This document shows positions 35,523 to 45,871 of a stretch of DNA of 47,500 nucleotides, piece by piece. Each line of letters begins with the position of its first letter. Position 1 is the first letter of the stretch. The position numbers and the translations under genes were made by a program. Origin of the DNA: Penium margaritaceum (Eukaryota; Streptophyta; Zygnematophyceae; Desmidiales; Peniaceae); assembly GCA_023375785.1 (NCBI GenBank), contig SZWC01004790.1, positions 16,563 to 64,062 on the forward strand, in the 5' to 3' direction. The notes under the pieces are model-generated. The model was not told where the DNA came from. It saw only the letters and a program-made list of their open reading frames with translations, and ran no database searches.

Positions 35523-37093
35523 ATGGATTACGTGATTAACATGGAGATGGAGAATTCAGGTGCGAACTCTACACCTCTTGATGAAAATTCTGTCCTGCAT
35601 GGTTTGTGCATGGGACAAGATCAGGGTTGCCATGTGGCAGAGCAGGAAGAACGTAAGGCGAAAGAAGCACAACGCTTGGCGGATGAAGCAAAGCGCATGG
35701 CACAGCAAGAAGCAACTATGCGCCAGGCTGTGGAGCAAGAGACCATGGCATTGAGGTAGCAACTAGGTGCACAAGAGCTACTCCACCAGTAGGAGCAGCT
35801 CACACGTGATTCTTAGTTGAATCAACTTCAGTAGTAGATGGCATGGCTATAGCAGCATAACCAGTTGCAACAGCAACAAATGCAACTGTAACAACAACAG
35901 CAACATCACTTGAATCATTCCCATCAAGCTTCACAAGCATCATCAGCACATCTACCTTAGCCAAGTCCTCCACCAGTCATGTAGCAGCCTGTCAGTCCTC
36001 CACAAGTGCCACCAGCAGTGTCGGCACAAGTAGGAATGCAGCAGCAGTTTCTAGCCCAACAGCCACAGGTTCCATTGGGCATGCCCACGATGGCACCCTT
36101 TTAGCTCTCCCCTCAAGCACCAACGCCTCAGACATACATGGAGCAACCACATCCAACAGTGCAGCCTATGTTGCAGGCGTAACCGACAGCAGCAAACGTG
36201 CAGCAGTGTCACACAACTCCAACACAGGGAGAAGGGTACCAGGGGTTAGAGGACATTCTGCCAGCAACAACAGCCTTTCTGCATCTGTACAAGATCAAGA
36301 GTGACCATTTCGATGGCGAGAACTTCCCGCACTGGGCCCACAAGTTCAAACAAGTGGCCCAGATTCACAGCATCTTGAAGTTCTACACTAGCTATTACGT
36401 TCCTCCTCCCCCAGGATCTCCACCACACATCGTGTCGGAGTTCAACTACTTCATGCAAGCTTCATACATGGTGCTTGATAATCAGCTAAGTCCTGGCATT
36501 CAGCAAGCAATTCACATGTACGAGGCAACAGCTGAGCCAGCCAAACATGCATGGTCCTGTGTGCTACGGACATACATGTCAGGGGACTCCACTTTCAAGT
36601 CTCATCTCCTCACAAAGCTCTCCCACATCAGCCTCAGCAACTCCAGTGACATTGAGAGCTACATCAACAAGGAAAAATCGCTCCGCGACCAAATTGCCAT
36701 CACAGACACACCCATATCTGAGCCAATCTTCGTGACCTTCCAACTCAACAGCCTCACTAGAGACTAGGATGGCGTGAAAAAAATTCTCAAATTCAAGCCT
36801 GAAGCAGAAATGATAGAGGCATACGTCTATAAGATGTTAGAAAAGAGAGACCGCCAAATCACAAGCAAAAAAGCTCGAATTTTCAGCAATGCAGCTTACC
36901 AGAATAAAGGAGAGAAGAGCTAGTCTCACTCCCTATTGAAGAGCCATGTAGTGATGAAGTCAGCATACTCCCATGAGACAACGCGCTCCCTCCCAAAGGC
37001 AATCGCACGCAATTCCATCGGCCAGCTGACTTGCTCGCGTCCTGATATCACGTGCCATTATTGCAAGAAGAAAGGGCACGTGAAGAAACCTGC
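35523..37093 (+). pseudogene. gag: copia gag (capsid and zinc knuckle), interrupted by stops
   Basis: One frame runs from ATG 35523 to the zinc knuckle with 13 in-frame stops. 35523-36240 encodes a Glu/Lys/Arg/Ala-rich coiled-coil-like stretch and then a very Gln- and Pro-rich stretch. The capsid-like domain follows (FDGENFPHWAHKFKQ at about 36310-36354 to EAYVYKM at about 36816). The zinc knuckle C-X2-C-X4-H-X4-C spans 37053-37093. A one-base deletion at about 37084-37088, inside the knuckle, shifts the frame. Stops are TAG at 35757, 35790, 35814, 35832, 35835, 35850, 35958, 35982, 36102, 36765 and 36921, and TAA at 35889 and 36180. Nearly all lie where glutamine is expected from context. 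Confidence 0.9.
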
Positions 37094-38930
37094 TTCAAGA
37101 GGTTGTGCGATGAGGAGAAAGGGAGGATGCAGAGCAACTTCAAAGGGAAGAAGCGAGGGGGAGAGAGGAAGAAGAGTGGAGGAGAAAAGATTAAAAAGGA
37201 AACTCAGGAGTTCGACAAGAAGGCAAAGGAGGAAGGCCAAGGGTAGCAGTTTGACTACACTGCATCAGTGTTCTAGTTGTCAGACATTCAGAGCGACAAG
37301 CTGGGTTGCTCGCCATATATTTGGTACCTAGATGGCGGGTGTACCTCGCACATCATGTACTACAAACCTTGCCTCCACAACTACGAGCCTTCAGATCAGA
37401 GCTACGTGACAGTCACCAACAACAAGCAGGTGCTCGTGCTTGGCAAGGGCATGATGAACGTGATAGGGTATGATGGAGCACAGGTCAAGTTTGGCAATGT
37501 TCTCTACATACCTGACATTGCTGTTGACCTCCTATACCTCGGCCAACTGATGAAGAGAGGAGCTTGCATCATCAGTAACGGCAAGCATGTCACGCTCAAA
37601 ATCCATGAGGGAAAAACCTTTGCAGAAGGTCAGCTCCTTCCTCATAGCATGATTGACCTGGACTTCAGCGCACCAGCTCAAGATGAGACGGATTCCCCAT
37701 TTGCAACAGCAAGTCTACACCAATCTGCAGGTGCAGATGCTGTAGTGTGGCACAAGAGGCTTGGCCACATCAGCAATCAATTGGTGGAATCCATGGTGAA
37801 GAAGGGCCATGTCAACGGCCTTGACATCATGAAAAGTGGCCATGGCAGAACTGACCCTTGTGAGGATTGCGTCCGTGCCAAGTTGCCACGACATATGTTT
37901 CCTCTTGCAAGCAAGTGTGACATCAGCCAAAAGCTGAGACTGGTTCACACCGACATCTGCGGACCGCTCCCCTCAGCAGCAGTCTATGGTGGACACCATT
38001 ACTTCCTCATCTTTGTGGATGATGCATCACGTTTTCTTTGGAGCTACCCTCTCCGAACCAGAGATGAAGTGCCAACCTACTTCTTCAAATGGCTGGCAAT
38101 GGCGGAGAGGCAAAGCAACAAGAAGTTGTAAGTCCTACCCTCCAAAAATGCTGGTGAGTACATCAGCAAAGAATTCATGTCGGAGCTTGAGGACATGGGC
38201 ATCGTGTAGTAGTTCTCTGCACCATATACCCCGTAGTAGAATGGTGTCGCAGAAAGGGCGAATCACACTGTTCACAAAACATTCAAATCTATGCTGCTAG
38301 GAGCACATCTGGACAACTCCTAGTGGCCGTATGCTTTGAGGCAAGCAGTTTAAGTGCAGAACCATGTGCCGCACATGGCTTTACCAGACATGACTCCATT
38401 TGAAGCTTGGCACGTCTGCAAGATGGACATTACCATGCTTCGGACATTTGGCTACATGGCGCTTCTCCACGTCCAAAAATAACGTCGTAGGAAGCTTGCA
38501 GACAAAGCAGCTTGGGGCATGTTTGTCGGACAAAGCCCCAACATGAAAGGTTGGGACTTCTACGACATCGAATCTCAACGAATCGTCATCAGTCATGATG
38601 TAGTTTTCTTCAAGCATCTGACACGTCAAGGGTGGGAATCCAAGCGCTCGACCGCACCAGACCTCCTTGAGTCATTCTATGACTCATTTGTGGAGTCTAT
38701 CCAAGACGATGGACCAAGGGGGAGAAATGAGATAGAATATCGCAGTAGAGTCGGTTCTTTAATGCACGCTGCAAGTTGCACACGACCTAACCTGCAGTTT
38801 GCGGTGAGCAAGCTCATGGTAATGAGACCTGTTGTGAAAGGGCTTACAAGGAGCTGGACCGTGCCCTCAGGTTCTTCTGAACTAACTCAGACACAGGATT
38901 GGTCTTCGTCTTGTCAAGCAACTTAGAGTT
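37094..38930 (+). pseudogene. pol: copia pol part 1: protease and integrase; RT deleted
   Basis: A Lys/Glu-rich linker (37094-37243) is followed by protease, with WYLDGGCTSH at 37322-37351; the usual Asp-Ser-Gly catalytic triplet reads Asp-Gly-Gly. Integrase has its zinc-binding H-X4-H (37751, 37766) and C-X2-C (37859, 37868), the first core Asp at 37952 (HTDICGP), the FVDDAS Asp pair at 38018-38023 and the Glu of VAER at 38252. The integrase C-terminal block ends near DVVFF (about 38599-38613). Only about 45 codons later comes RVGSLMHAASCTRP (about 38746), which in the family lies at the very end of the RT region, so the polymerase core with its YVDD-type motif is absent. In-frame TAGs lie at 37244, 37274, 38207, 38210, 38234, 38237 and 38321, and TAAs at 38129, 38351 and 38480. 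A one-base deletion near 38843 shifts the frame. Confidence 0.88.
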
Positions 38931-39570
38931 GAGCTGCTACGTGGATGCAGATTTCAGCGATACAGAGGAAGACCTTCGAAGCACCATAGGATTTGTTTGT
39001 CTCCTGGTCGGAACGACAGTCTCGTGGTCGAGCAGGAGGCAAAATATGATCACACTAAGCTCAGCTGAAGCTGAGTATGTCGCACCGACATTAGCAGCTC
39101 AGGAGGTTACCTACCTCGGGAACCTCCTTGACGACATCGCCTTCCCACAGCACGGCCCGACCAGAGTTTACGTCGACAACAAATCAGATATCGACCTTGC
39201 AAACTCGACAAAATTTCAAGGGCAGACAAAGCACATTGACATTCGCGGCCATTGGATTCGCTCAAAGGTGATCGACCACACGATTGTCCTCGAGCACGTT
39301 CCCGAAACAGCGCAAGCAGCAGATGTTTTGACAAAAATTGTCCCGAAGCACATTTTTTATAGGTGTATGGAGCAATGTGGACTTCCGCGTAGTGCCCACT
39401 CACAGTATCCCTACAAGATTTGCGACCTAGGAGACACGCGGCAGTCGAACACGCACGCCAAGGCCATCGACGATCTCTGCACACAGAAAAATGGAGATTC
39501 CTGCCTCATGGTGCACAGAAAAAAATTTGTGGAGCATGCAGCAGAGATCCAGATCCATCAAGAAAATTGA
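38844..39570 (+). CDS. pol: copia pol part 2: RNase H domain
   Basis: In the frame after the ~38843 shift, a TGA at 38878-38880 (expected CGA) is followed by 229 open codons to the stop at 39568. Motifs in order are CYVDADF (about 38935-38955) with the first catalytic Asp, RSTIGF, SWSSRRQ, TLSSAEAEYVA (about 39052-39084) with the catalytic Glu, RVYVDNKSDI.LA (about 39163-39201) with the next Asp, TKHIDIR (about 39228-39248), and ADVLTK (about 39321-39338). This is a textbook copia RNase H and is the best preserved part of the element. It cannot be expressed alone without a start and is best seen as a remnant of pol. Confidence 0.85.
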
Positions 39571-40079
39571 CCTACATTAAAAAATTCCCGAGCAGCAGTT
39601 CAAGTCCTTTCATCGCTGATAGACCCCGTCACGCTTAGTGTCGGTGTCACGTCTGAAAATTTTACACTTGTCTCCCCTCAGCAGGCTACTACAAAAATCC
39701 TTTTTACTCCGAGCCAATCAACAGCTTCAACCACCCACTTCAGTCTCCTACGTTTCTTAAAAACCGCTCCGAAGGCCTAATTCAGTTGTCAAAGAAAAGT
39801 ATAAATTCAGCGACGTGGATGAAGAAAGAGGAGCAAAAAGGGGTCGCAAGAGTTGTTTTTGCGAAAAGGGGGTGCGAGGGGAGCAGCTGCCGTAGTAAGC
39901 TATGAGAGCAGCGCCGAAGCAGGGTTGCCTACCGCAACAGCCTGCCGCGACGTCAGATTGTGAAGCAAGGCTTCGCGGCGGGGCAGGTGCAGCGAAAGCA
40001 AAGGGGGGAGGGCGAGCTGCAAGAGGGGATGTGAGGCAGCAAGCGGCAGGCTTGCCGCGATGGCAGGCATGGCATCAAA

Positions 40080-40104
40080 GCTGCCTGCCGTTACGGCAGG
40101 CAGC
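40080..40104. repeat. Perfect 11-bp hairpin (gctgcctgccg), 3-nt loop
   Basis: The arms at 40080-40090 and 40094-40104 are exact complements around tta. The related words gcctgccgcgac (about 39941) and ggcttgccgcgatggcaggc (about 40048) lie just upstream, so the hairpin is part of a small cluster of ggcaggc repeats. Confidence 0.85.
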
Positions 40105-40106
40105 AG

Positions 40107-40170
40107 GACCGAGCGAGTGAGCGAGCAAAATAAAAGAGGAGCGAGTTCGCTCGCCAGCTCGCTCGCAAAT
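40107..40170. repeat. gcgagc/gctcgc inverted-repeat cluster
   Basis: gagcgagtgagcgagc is followed within 30 bp by several gctcgc words in the opposite orientation, giving an imperfect stem. It lies in the non-pol segment of the copia element. Confidence 0.6.
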
Positions 40171-40963
40171 CGGGTGGCGGGTGAACTCTCCCCTCCTAAG
40201 CGAGCTCACAATCCCACCTCCACTACTAGACGGAACCTGGCAAGGGAGCGAAAGAAAAAGACAAAGCAGCGAAGAGAGAAAGGACAAAAGACGAGAGGAG
40301 AATTTCATAGCTCACTCAACGAGCAGTTCAGCAGTAGTGGAGGAGACTCCAAGCGTGCGACGATCAACCAACACGACCCCTAATCCAGTTATGGCACCGA
40401 AGATCGTGCAGGTTCTGACTGAAGCTATGGAGCGAAGACTTCGCACGCGTGAGGGCAAAAATGGCTTCAGTAATACTAAAACCGCCATTTATACCCCCAC
40501 AACAACCGGTGGACGTGAGGGGGAGAGGAGAATTTTTTTCTTCTCTCCTAGCGACTTCTCCACCCACCGGAAAGCATCACGGAAGCTTCCAAGCAAAGGG
40601 CAAGTCAACCGGAGTGCCCCTCCATGCAGTAGCACGCGCCGAAAATGCCCCTACACGTTTTCTTACAGCAGAAGTCAACGGAATTTGAGCGAGACAACTT
40701 GAGATGCCACAAAAATATTTGATGGCAAAAATTGCAGAAAAAGCCCACCAACAACCTCCCGAAGTCCAAAAATACCCACAGGGAGCTTCGGTCGTTGCAG
40801 TTAAGAGCGATTTTGAGCCCGAGAGCAAGGAAAATTCTCTTCTAATTTTTTTTTATACCGGGGAAGCAGCAGAAATTTCTTTTGACATCAAAACCCTCTA
40901 AGAGACACCTGACGTCACTAATTTCTCCACCAACAACTAGAAAAACTCTTTGGCGCACCAATC

Positions 40964-40972
40964 GAGGGGGAG
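40964..40972 (+). promoter_or_regulatory. Polypurine tract
   Basis: gagggggag directly abuts the 3' LTR at 40973. It is the expected primer site for plus-strand DNA synthesis. Confidence 0.93.
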
Positions 40973-42129
40973 TGTTAGCGGTGAAGATTACTGCGCCTAT
41001 TTTTCTAGTCAAGCTGGCACGGTCAATTTCAGAATCGGAGGAGCCTACAAGAAGTTAGGAAATTTTCTCTAAAAAATTCCCTGGTTCAACGGCGGAGATT
41101 TTCTCCGTTTGTACAGGCAAAATTTCATTCTGGCCTCTAGGTCAATGGGGGGAACGGACCTTAGAGCTACAAAGTACTGTGTGCTGCATGCACAGCAGGG
41201 CTGTGCATGCCTGCTGACCCAGACCAGTCAACAGCTGTGGAGTGCGACTGCGCACTACTGAGTTATGGGCTAGGTCCAGTCAAGGTGAGGCTACACCTGA
41301 CTGGGCAGTGTGGACTACCCTGCATCAGCTGCTACATCAGCGCGGTTCTGCAATAGCATGAAAGGCCCAGAGTGGGGACCGCTTTGCATCAACGCATGCA
41401 TGTACGACACAACATTGCGTCACAACATGCATGCACGAGTCATCAACCACATGCAAAGCCAGAAACGGGGAGCATTCTGCATCAGCACAGCCATGCACGA
41501 CTTAGTAGCAGGAGTTACTGGAGGGGCTACTGCTTACAAGAAGATTCTAGGCTAGGAATCTTCCCACCTACAGCCGGAAGCTTCCATCAGCCTGAACAGC
41601 TATCAACTTGCCAGCAGCCTGCTGTAAAAGGTGGCCAGCCTTGCAGTCTTCAATCAACAACTCAGTCATCACCAAGCTTTTTACCTGCAGTCTACCATAG
41701 CAGCCTCCACCAGTTCCAGACATCACCTGAGGCCAAGACTTTACGGACACTCTTCTCAAGTCCCCAGTAAGCCTGGCAATAGTCTGCCAGCCTGGATAGG
41801 AGGACGCACCTGACTATTTGAAGGCCTGACTACCTAGAAGAGGTGGCCAGACTACGCCCAAGACTCAAGCTACTTTGCTAGAGTTGTCTTGGTAGGCGTT
41901 GCCCACCTGTGGGCTAGGAGCTGTGTCTAGGCGCGAGAGTCCAGAGTTAGTCTCTAGTTGAGCTGTGTTTGCTGTACTGTTTCTTGCACTATAGTTGTGA
42001 TCAAATATAGTCATTCAGTCCCAGCATTCTCCCAGTTCCAGCTTTCTACTCTTTCTATGGTTGCCCTCCAAGCACAACGGTCCCAGCAGCAAGGAATCTA
42101 ACCCTTGCTGCACCCCACAAACATCAACA
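40973..42129 (+). repeat. 3' LTR of the copia element
   Basis: It has the same 1,157-bp length as the 5' LTR, with two compensating single-base indels, and the same TGTT...AACA ends. Differences from the 5' LTR are dominated by C/T and G/A exchanges, many within CAG/CTG words. Confidence 0.97.
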
Positions 42130-42134
42130 GGTTA
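42130..42134. repeat. Target-site duplication GGTTA, right copy
   Basis: Identical to 34204-34208. Removing the element and one copy joins the Harbinger reading frame at its Gly-Tyr-Pro motif. Confidence 0.97.
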
Positions 42135-42578
42135 CCCTTTGATCAACCATGTTGTCATATTGTGGTATGCATTTCCACCCACACAATGATGGAAGGGAGA
42201 TAGATGCGTAAGATCCACAAAACTGTGGGATCTCTTCATCCCTTGTCATTTATCTATGCAAATGAATATTAAGTGTTTCATAGGAAAATTGAAGAAGAAT
42301 TTATGATCCTGTGCAACATGGAAGGTTTATCTCCGGACACATACTAAGACATTGCTTTTGTGTGTTATTTGTTGCAAAATGAGTTCATTTCATGTAGGAG
42401 CGCATACATGGATTACAATAGATACCTTAGTATGAATATGGCGGAAACTCTTGCGATGCAGGTAGAAGACGATGAGCATGATGATGCAGATGTATTGTGC
42501 AATGCTTGGGCATTCAGGGACAGTCTAGCACATACCATGTTCCTTGCCTATGCCACTGATACAGCGACTAGTGGCTAG
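42135..42578 (+). pseudogene. PIF/Harbinger transposase, 3' fragment
   Basis: It continues the fragment that ends at 34208. The first codons after the insertion complete GYPL, the block around the third DDE residue. Further on, NMEGLSPDTY (about 42318-42347) precedes FVCYLLQNEF (42357-42386), the degenerate form of the family's ACC.LHN block. The C terminus has an Asp/Glu-rich stretch (about 42450-42495) and WAFRDSLAHTMF (about 42508-42543), which resembles the usual FRD.IA..MW ending, with a stop at 42576-42578. Stops and frame changes occur at 42200-42350. Confidence 0.7.
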
Positions 42579-43480
42579 CTTGCTCTATAGAGATAACTCT
42601 TCCAAATACAAATTTTATAGTTGGATTTGATTTGAAACACTCTTGGCTATTCCTCTCCTTTTTTTCCTACATTCTCACCATTTTATTACTATTTTATGAA
42701 ATACATGGCAAGAATGGAAAAGAGTACATGGAATAAAACAACCATGTAGTCTCAATCATCTCCCAAGATGTAGGAGCAAGCACATATGTCTCAGCAAATC
42801 TCTTTCCTGTAGCACACACCCTATTGTATGCCTACTTTGTTGCCATAATTTGCAATGATCTACAACAAGAGCTATAATATGAGAATTTACGCACTATGAA
42901 ACCTTCAAAACACAATAGGAAGCCTAGTAAGAAAGCAAGCACATAACCCATGTGATGTAAGTCAAGCTCCATGGACCTACATACCAAAACAACAACACCC
43001 TTGTCAATAATGACAAAACCCCTTTGGGGTACACAAAGAAAGATGTTTCAAACAAAAAATACATGAAATGCCTACATAGATACATTTCCTCAACCACACC
43101 ATGATTTCTACACCTTAGTGTCCGACATCATAAAGAACTCCGCCATTCGTGGTCTTATAAGATGTTGCATTATTTGAGCCTTATTGGCAGGCTCAATCTT
43201 TAGGCTTGTGACAATGTCACTTAATAGCTTCCACCACACATGATTTTCTCTCCTTTTCATACTCTCAAGGCATTGGGTTAGACGCATTACAGCTTGGGGA
43301 AGTTATGTTTTTATACCAAAGCCAGCCTGACTATGTTCAACGTGCACACTTATGCATCCTTCAACACATGTCTGACACCTAGAATGCCTCTGATGGCTAG
43401 AAGTACACTAACTCCACTAGGTATTATAATATTAGCAACAACTACAGCAACATCAGTAGCACCACAATCGTTTAAAAGTG
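42579..43480. other. AT-rich stretch downstream of the Harbinger fragment; nothing recognised
   Basis: No frame above 70 codons and no repeats of note. It may be the rest of the Harbinger element, since a second gene-like frame follows on the other strand. Confidence 0.5.
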
Positions 43481-43499
43481 GGACACCACCTCCGAAGTG

Positions 43500-43800
43500 A
43501 GGTATAATCATAGCACTAGCTACAACCGCAACATCAACTACAATCGTAACACCATTTGTAGTCACAACACCAGCTGCACCCATAGCATGAGTTGCAAAAT
43601 CAACATTACTTGCGTGTGTAATGCCACTTGCACCCATAGAGCCACCACCACCCATAGCACCCATAATGCCACCACCACCTACATCTGTAGCACCACCACT
43701 ACCCACAGCACCACCACCACCCGTAAGACCACCTACACATGCAACACCACCGCCACCTGTAGTATCACCACCAACCACACTATTGTCAACAGCCACAATT
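43500..43800. repeat. ACC/CCA trinucleotide-rich tract
   Basis: Imperfect ACC (GGT on the other strand) triplets fill this interval. All frames read as Pro-, Thr/His- or Gly-rich low complexity, for example a Gly-rich 175-codon minus-strand frame at 43877-43350 and a Pro-rich plus-strand frame at 43621-44046. Repeat expansion explains their openness. Confidence 0.8.
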
Positions 43801-44439
43801 GGAGAACCACCACAAATATGCCCACCCACCATATTCGTTACACCGTGTATCACAATCGCACCCCACCACCATTGCACGCCCTTCTACAACCGTGCCATCA
43901 TGCAAAGCAACTTCAAATTCACCACAAAAAATGATGACACTTGCTCTATGCAATGGGGAGAGAAGGCCGATATCCTCAGCGGGCCTTCCATAGAGGAGCT
44001 CCACGTCATCTTCAAAGGTCACTACATCATGCATATACCCGTCTGACATAGTTTAGACCAGTTTGTCCTTCTCTTCCCATCCCTCATGCACTCCCGTCAT
44101 GGCACTGATATCTCTCATGTCCAACGTGTCCCCCATCATCTCAAATTCCTCCCTCACCACTATCTCACTCAGTGGAACATTCTTGTTCCTTGCACTCTCT
44201 TTACTTTTGATGCTTGAATCGTAACGACGTGGTTGACTAGCCCAACGCTTATCTTCCATCTCCCAAATTTGTCCCACGCTTGTGGCAAGATCTCCCATGG
44301 CAAGCTAATTTGGCCACACATCAAAGCACAACTCTGAGTATTGAGAGTGATTTTCCTTGAAGAACAAAATGTTGACACTGCCCACACAAAGGAACTCATC
44401 CCAATACTCTTGATCTAAGACCGGAATCTCTTCCTCCAT
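43786..44439 (-). pseudogene. Unrecognised protein-coding remnant with two in-frame stops
   Basis: A single frame from ATG 44439 runs 217 codons to 43786, interrupted only by TAG at 44307-44305 and TAA at 44055-44053. It begins MEEEIPVLDQEYWDEF and is rich in charged and hydrophobic residues with normal-looking composition, unlike the flanking low-complexity frames. Both stops could derive from glutamine codons by C-to-T change. I cannot name a domain. It lies about 1.2 kb past the Harbinger transposase on the opposite strand, where such elements can carry a second (Myb/SANT-like) gene, but I see no Myb tryptophan pattern. A frame change near 43870 could extend it into the Gly-rich repeat. 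Confidence 0.5.
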
Positions 44440-44499
44440 GACGCACCACCTAACCAAGATGATTTACATTGCCCCCTCCATCCGCGACATATTACCTTG

Positions 44500-45860
44500 T
44501 TTTTAGCCTTTACGATGGCATCTTCCCTACCCCTACCTCATCAGGTGTTAGGCCGAGTTGTAAGAGGAACTTGTGAGGAGTTTCACCTAATTTGGCATAA
44601 AAAACCTTAATTCAACAACGAAATATGAATTCATAATAAAGCAGATGGTCATTCTCCTCCAAAGTTTATGTCAACATTTCGAACCTGCAACGTATCCATT
44701 TTGAACATTATAACCTGTTGGCAACATCCATTTTGCCACATTACAAGCCCCGCCTCTGCTTTGGCCAATCTTGTGGGTGGATCAGAATCTGAATCCTATT
44801 TGGGAAAATCCAGTGAAGGTTATGGTGACCAATCGCCCCAGCCAAGTGTCTTTCATTGCACTCACGTCATTTTGTGAAGAAAAACATCCTTGTTTCCCCT
44901 ATCGACAGAGAGGGTACAGCCAGATGCAATGTAGCAATATGGTCTAACAGTGACATGTGAATCATTGTTATGAGGTTAACCCACCATACAACTTTGTTTC
45001 GTCTAGCCGCTTAGATGTTGTTCTCTGTGTCAAATGACTCCAGCTATGGTAGGCCTGACTTGTTTGCTCACGTCACTAAGAGCATGATTTTCTATATGTG
45101 ATCCACGATTTGTACGTAAGAGAATGAAATATTGGAGGACTCTCCGATGCGCTACATCAAGTTCCTGACGGTAGAAGCGTCTCCGCCTAGCGGCCGTTAG
45201 CGCAAATTGGACTGTCATTTAGGAAACGGGGTACAACTCTATAGTGAGGGGCTTTATCCTCGGACTACGGGGTGATAGAATGATTGCGAGTTGAGGGCAG
45301 GGTTGGGAGTGCAACAACGTTAGAAGGTACCCCATTCCGGATGTTTGATGATGCTATCCACCAAGTTTGAATGATTTTGATCTCCAGTCACCCCGTGTTG
45401 CAATTTTCTTCTCCATAAGCCCTGACTTCAACACTTTGATCTCGACGCCTCGCAGCTGGAGTGTCGGTGACGAGGTACCTTGTCGGGTACATGGTCATTG
45501 TTGAGATGTTTCCATTCTGCAATTCCAGTGGAATCTTTCAAGGTATTTTTTTTATCTCCAACATGTTTATGAAGTAAGAGAGACCTTCTAAAAAGGTGGG
45601 GGGGGGGCAGGGAATTTGCGGATACATTTACAACGATATTTGGGGGGGGGGTGGGCGGATACATTTACAATGATACAAGGCTTAAAAAACAAACACGCAA
45701 GCGATTAAAAAATTGCACCTGACGATGTGAGGCTCTTTGGTGTGTTACGTAGGATGTATTTTGAGAAATAGAAAGAATATTAAAAATACCACAAACAACC
45801 TAATTAGGAAACGGGGTATATTGTGATATTAAAGTATAACCATTGGAGTCCACCGGTTCT
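44500..45860. other. No recognised gene
   Basis: Mixed-composition DNA with frames under 80 codons. G runs occur at 45597-45608 and 45639-45654, each followed by the same tgcggatacatttacaa / gcggatacatttacaa words, so there is a short direct repeat of about 50 bp (about 45600-45627 and 45641-45675). Confidence 0.5.
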
Positions 45861-45871
45861 GCCCCTCTTTT

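Larger units (their letters stand above)
39571..40963 (+). other. Non-pol segment between RNase H and 3' LTR, with promoter-like boxes
   Basis: About 1.4 kb follows the end of pol before the polypurine tract. A gccaatca CCAAT-box-like word at about 39712-39719 is followed 80 bp later by tataaattc (about 39799-39807), the spacing of a host promoter. Downstream sequence is purine-rich and GC-richer with overlapping frames of 107 and 173 codons (40060-40383, 40181-40702), none with a recognised domain. It could be captured host DNA, an old envelope-like or accessory region, or the element's long 3' UTR. Confidence 0.5.
34209..42129 (+). mobile_element. Complete Ty1/copia LTR retrotransposon, defective (no RT)
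   Basis: The element is 7,921 bp long with two 1,157-bp LTRs (TGTT...AACA), a 5-bp target duplication, a primer-binding site and a polypurine tract. The internal order is gag, zinc knuckle, protease, integrase, RNase H, which is the copia order (integrase before RNase H), with the reverse transcriptase core missing. Hand alignment of the LTRs gives about 110 differences (~10%), roughly three quarters transitions, so the insertion is not recent. It landed inside a Harbinger transposase pseudogene. Coding capacity is ruined by 24 in-frame stops and two single-base frameshifts. Confidence 0.97.

Noticed and set aside
35523-38926. TAG as a reassigned glutamine codon
   Set aside because: CAG codons stay frequent in the same frame, two frameshifts are also present, and CHG methylation decay explains the bias. 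Kept only as a testable alternative.
34209-42129. Recent, active copia insertion
   Set aside because: LTRs differ by about 10%, pol lacks RT, and there are many stops, so intact LTR ends and target duplication do not mean recent activity.
43350-43877. Gly-rich 175-codon minus-strand protein and Pro-rich plus-strand protein
   Set aside because: Both are read from the same ACC/GGT triplet tract, whose low complexity keeps several frames open.
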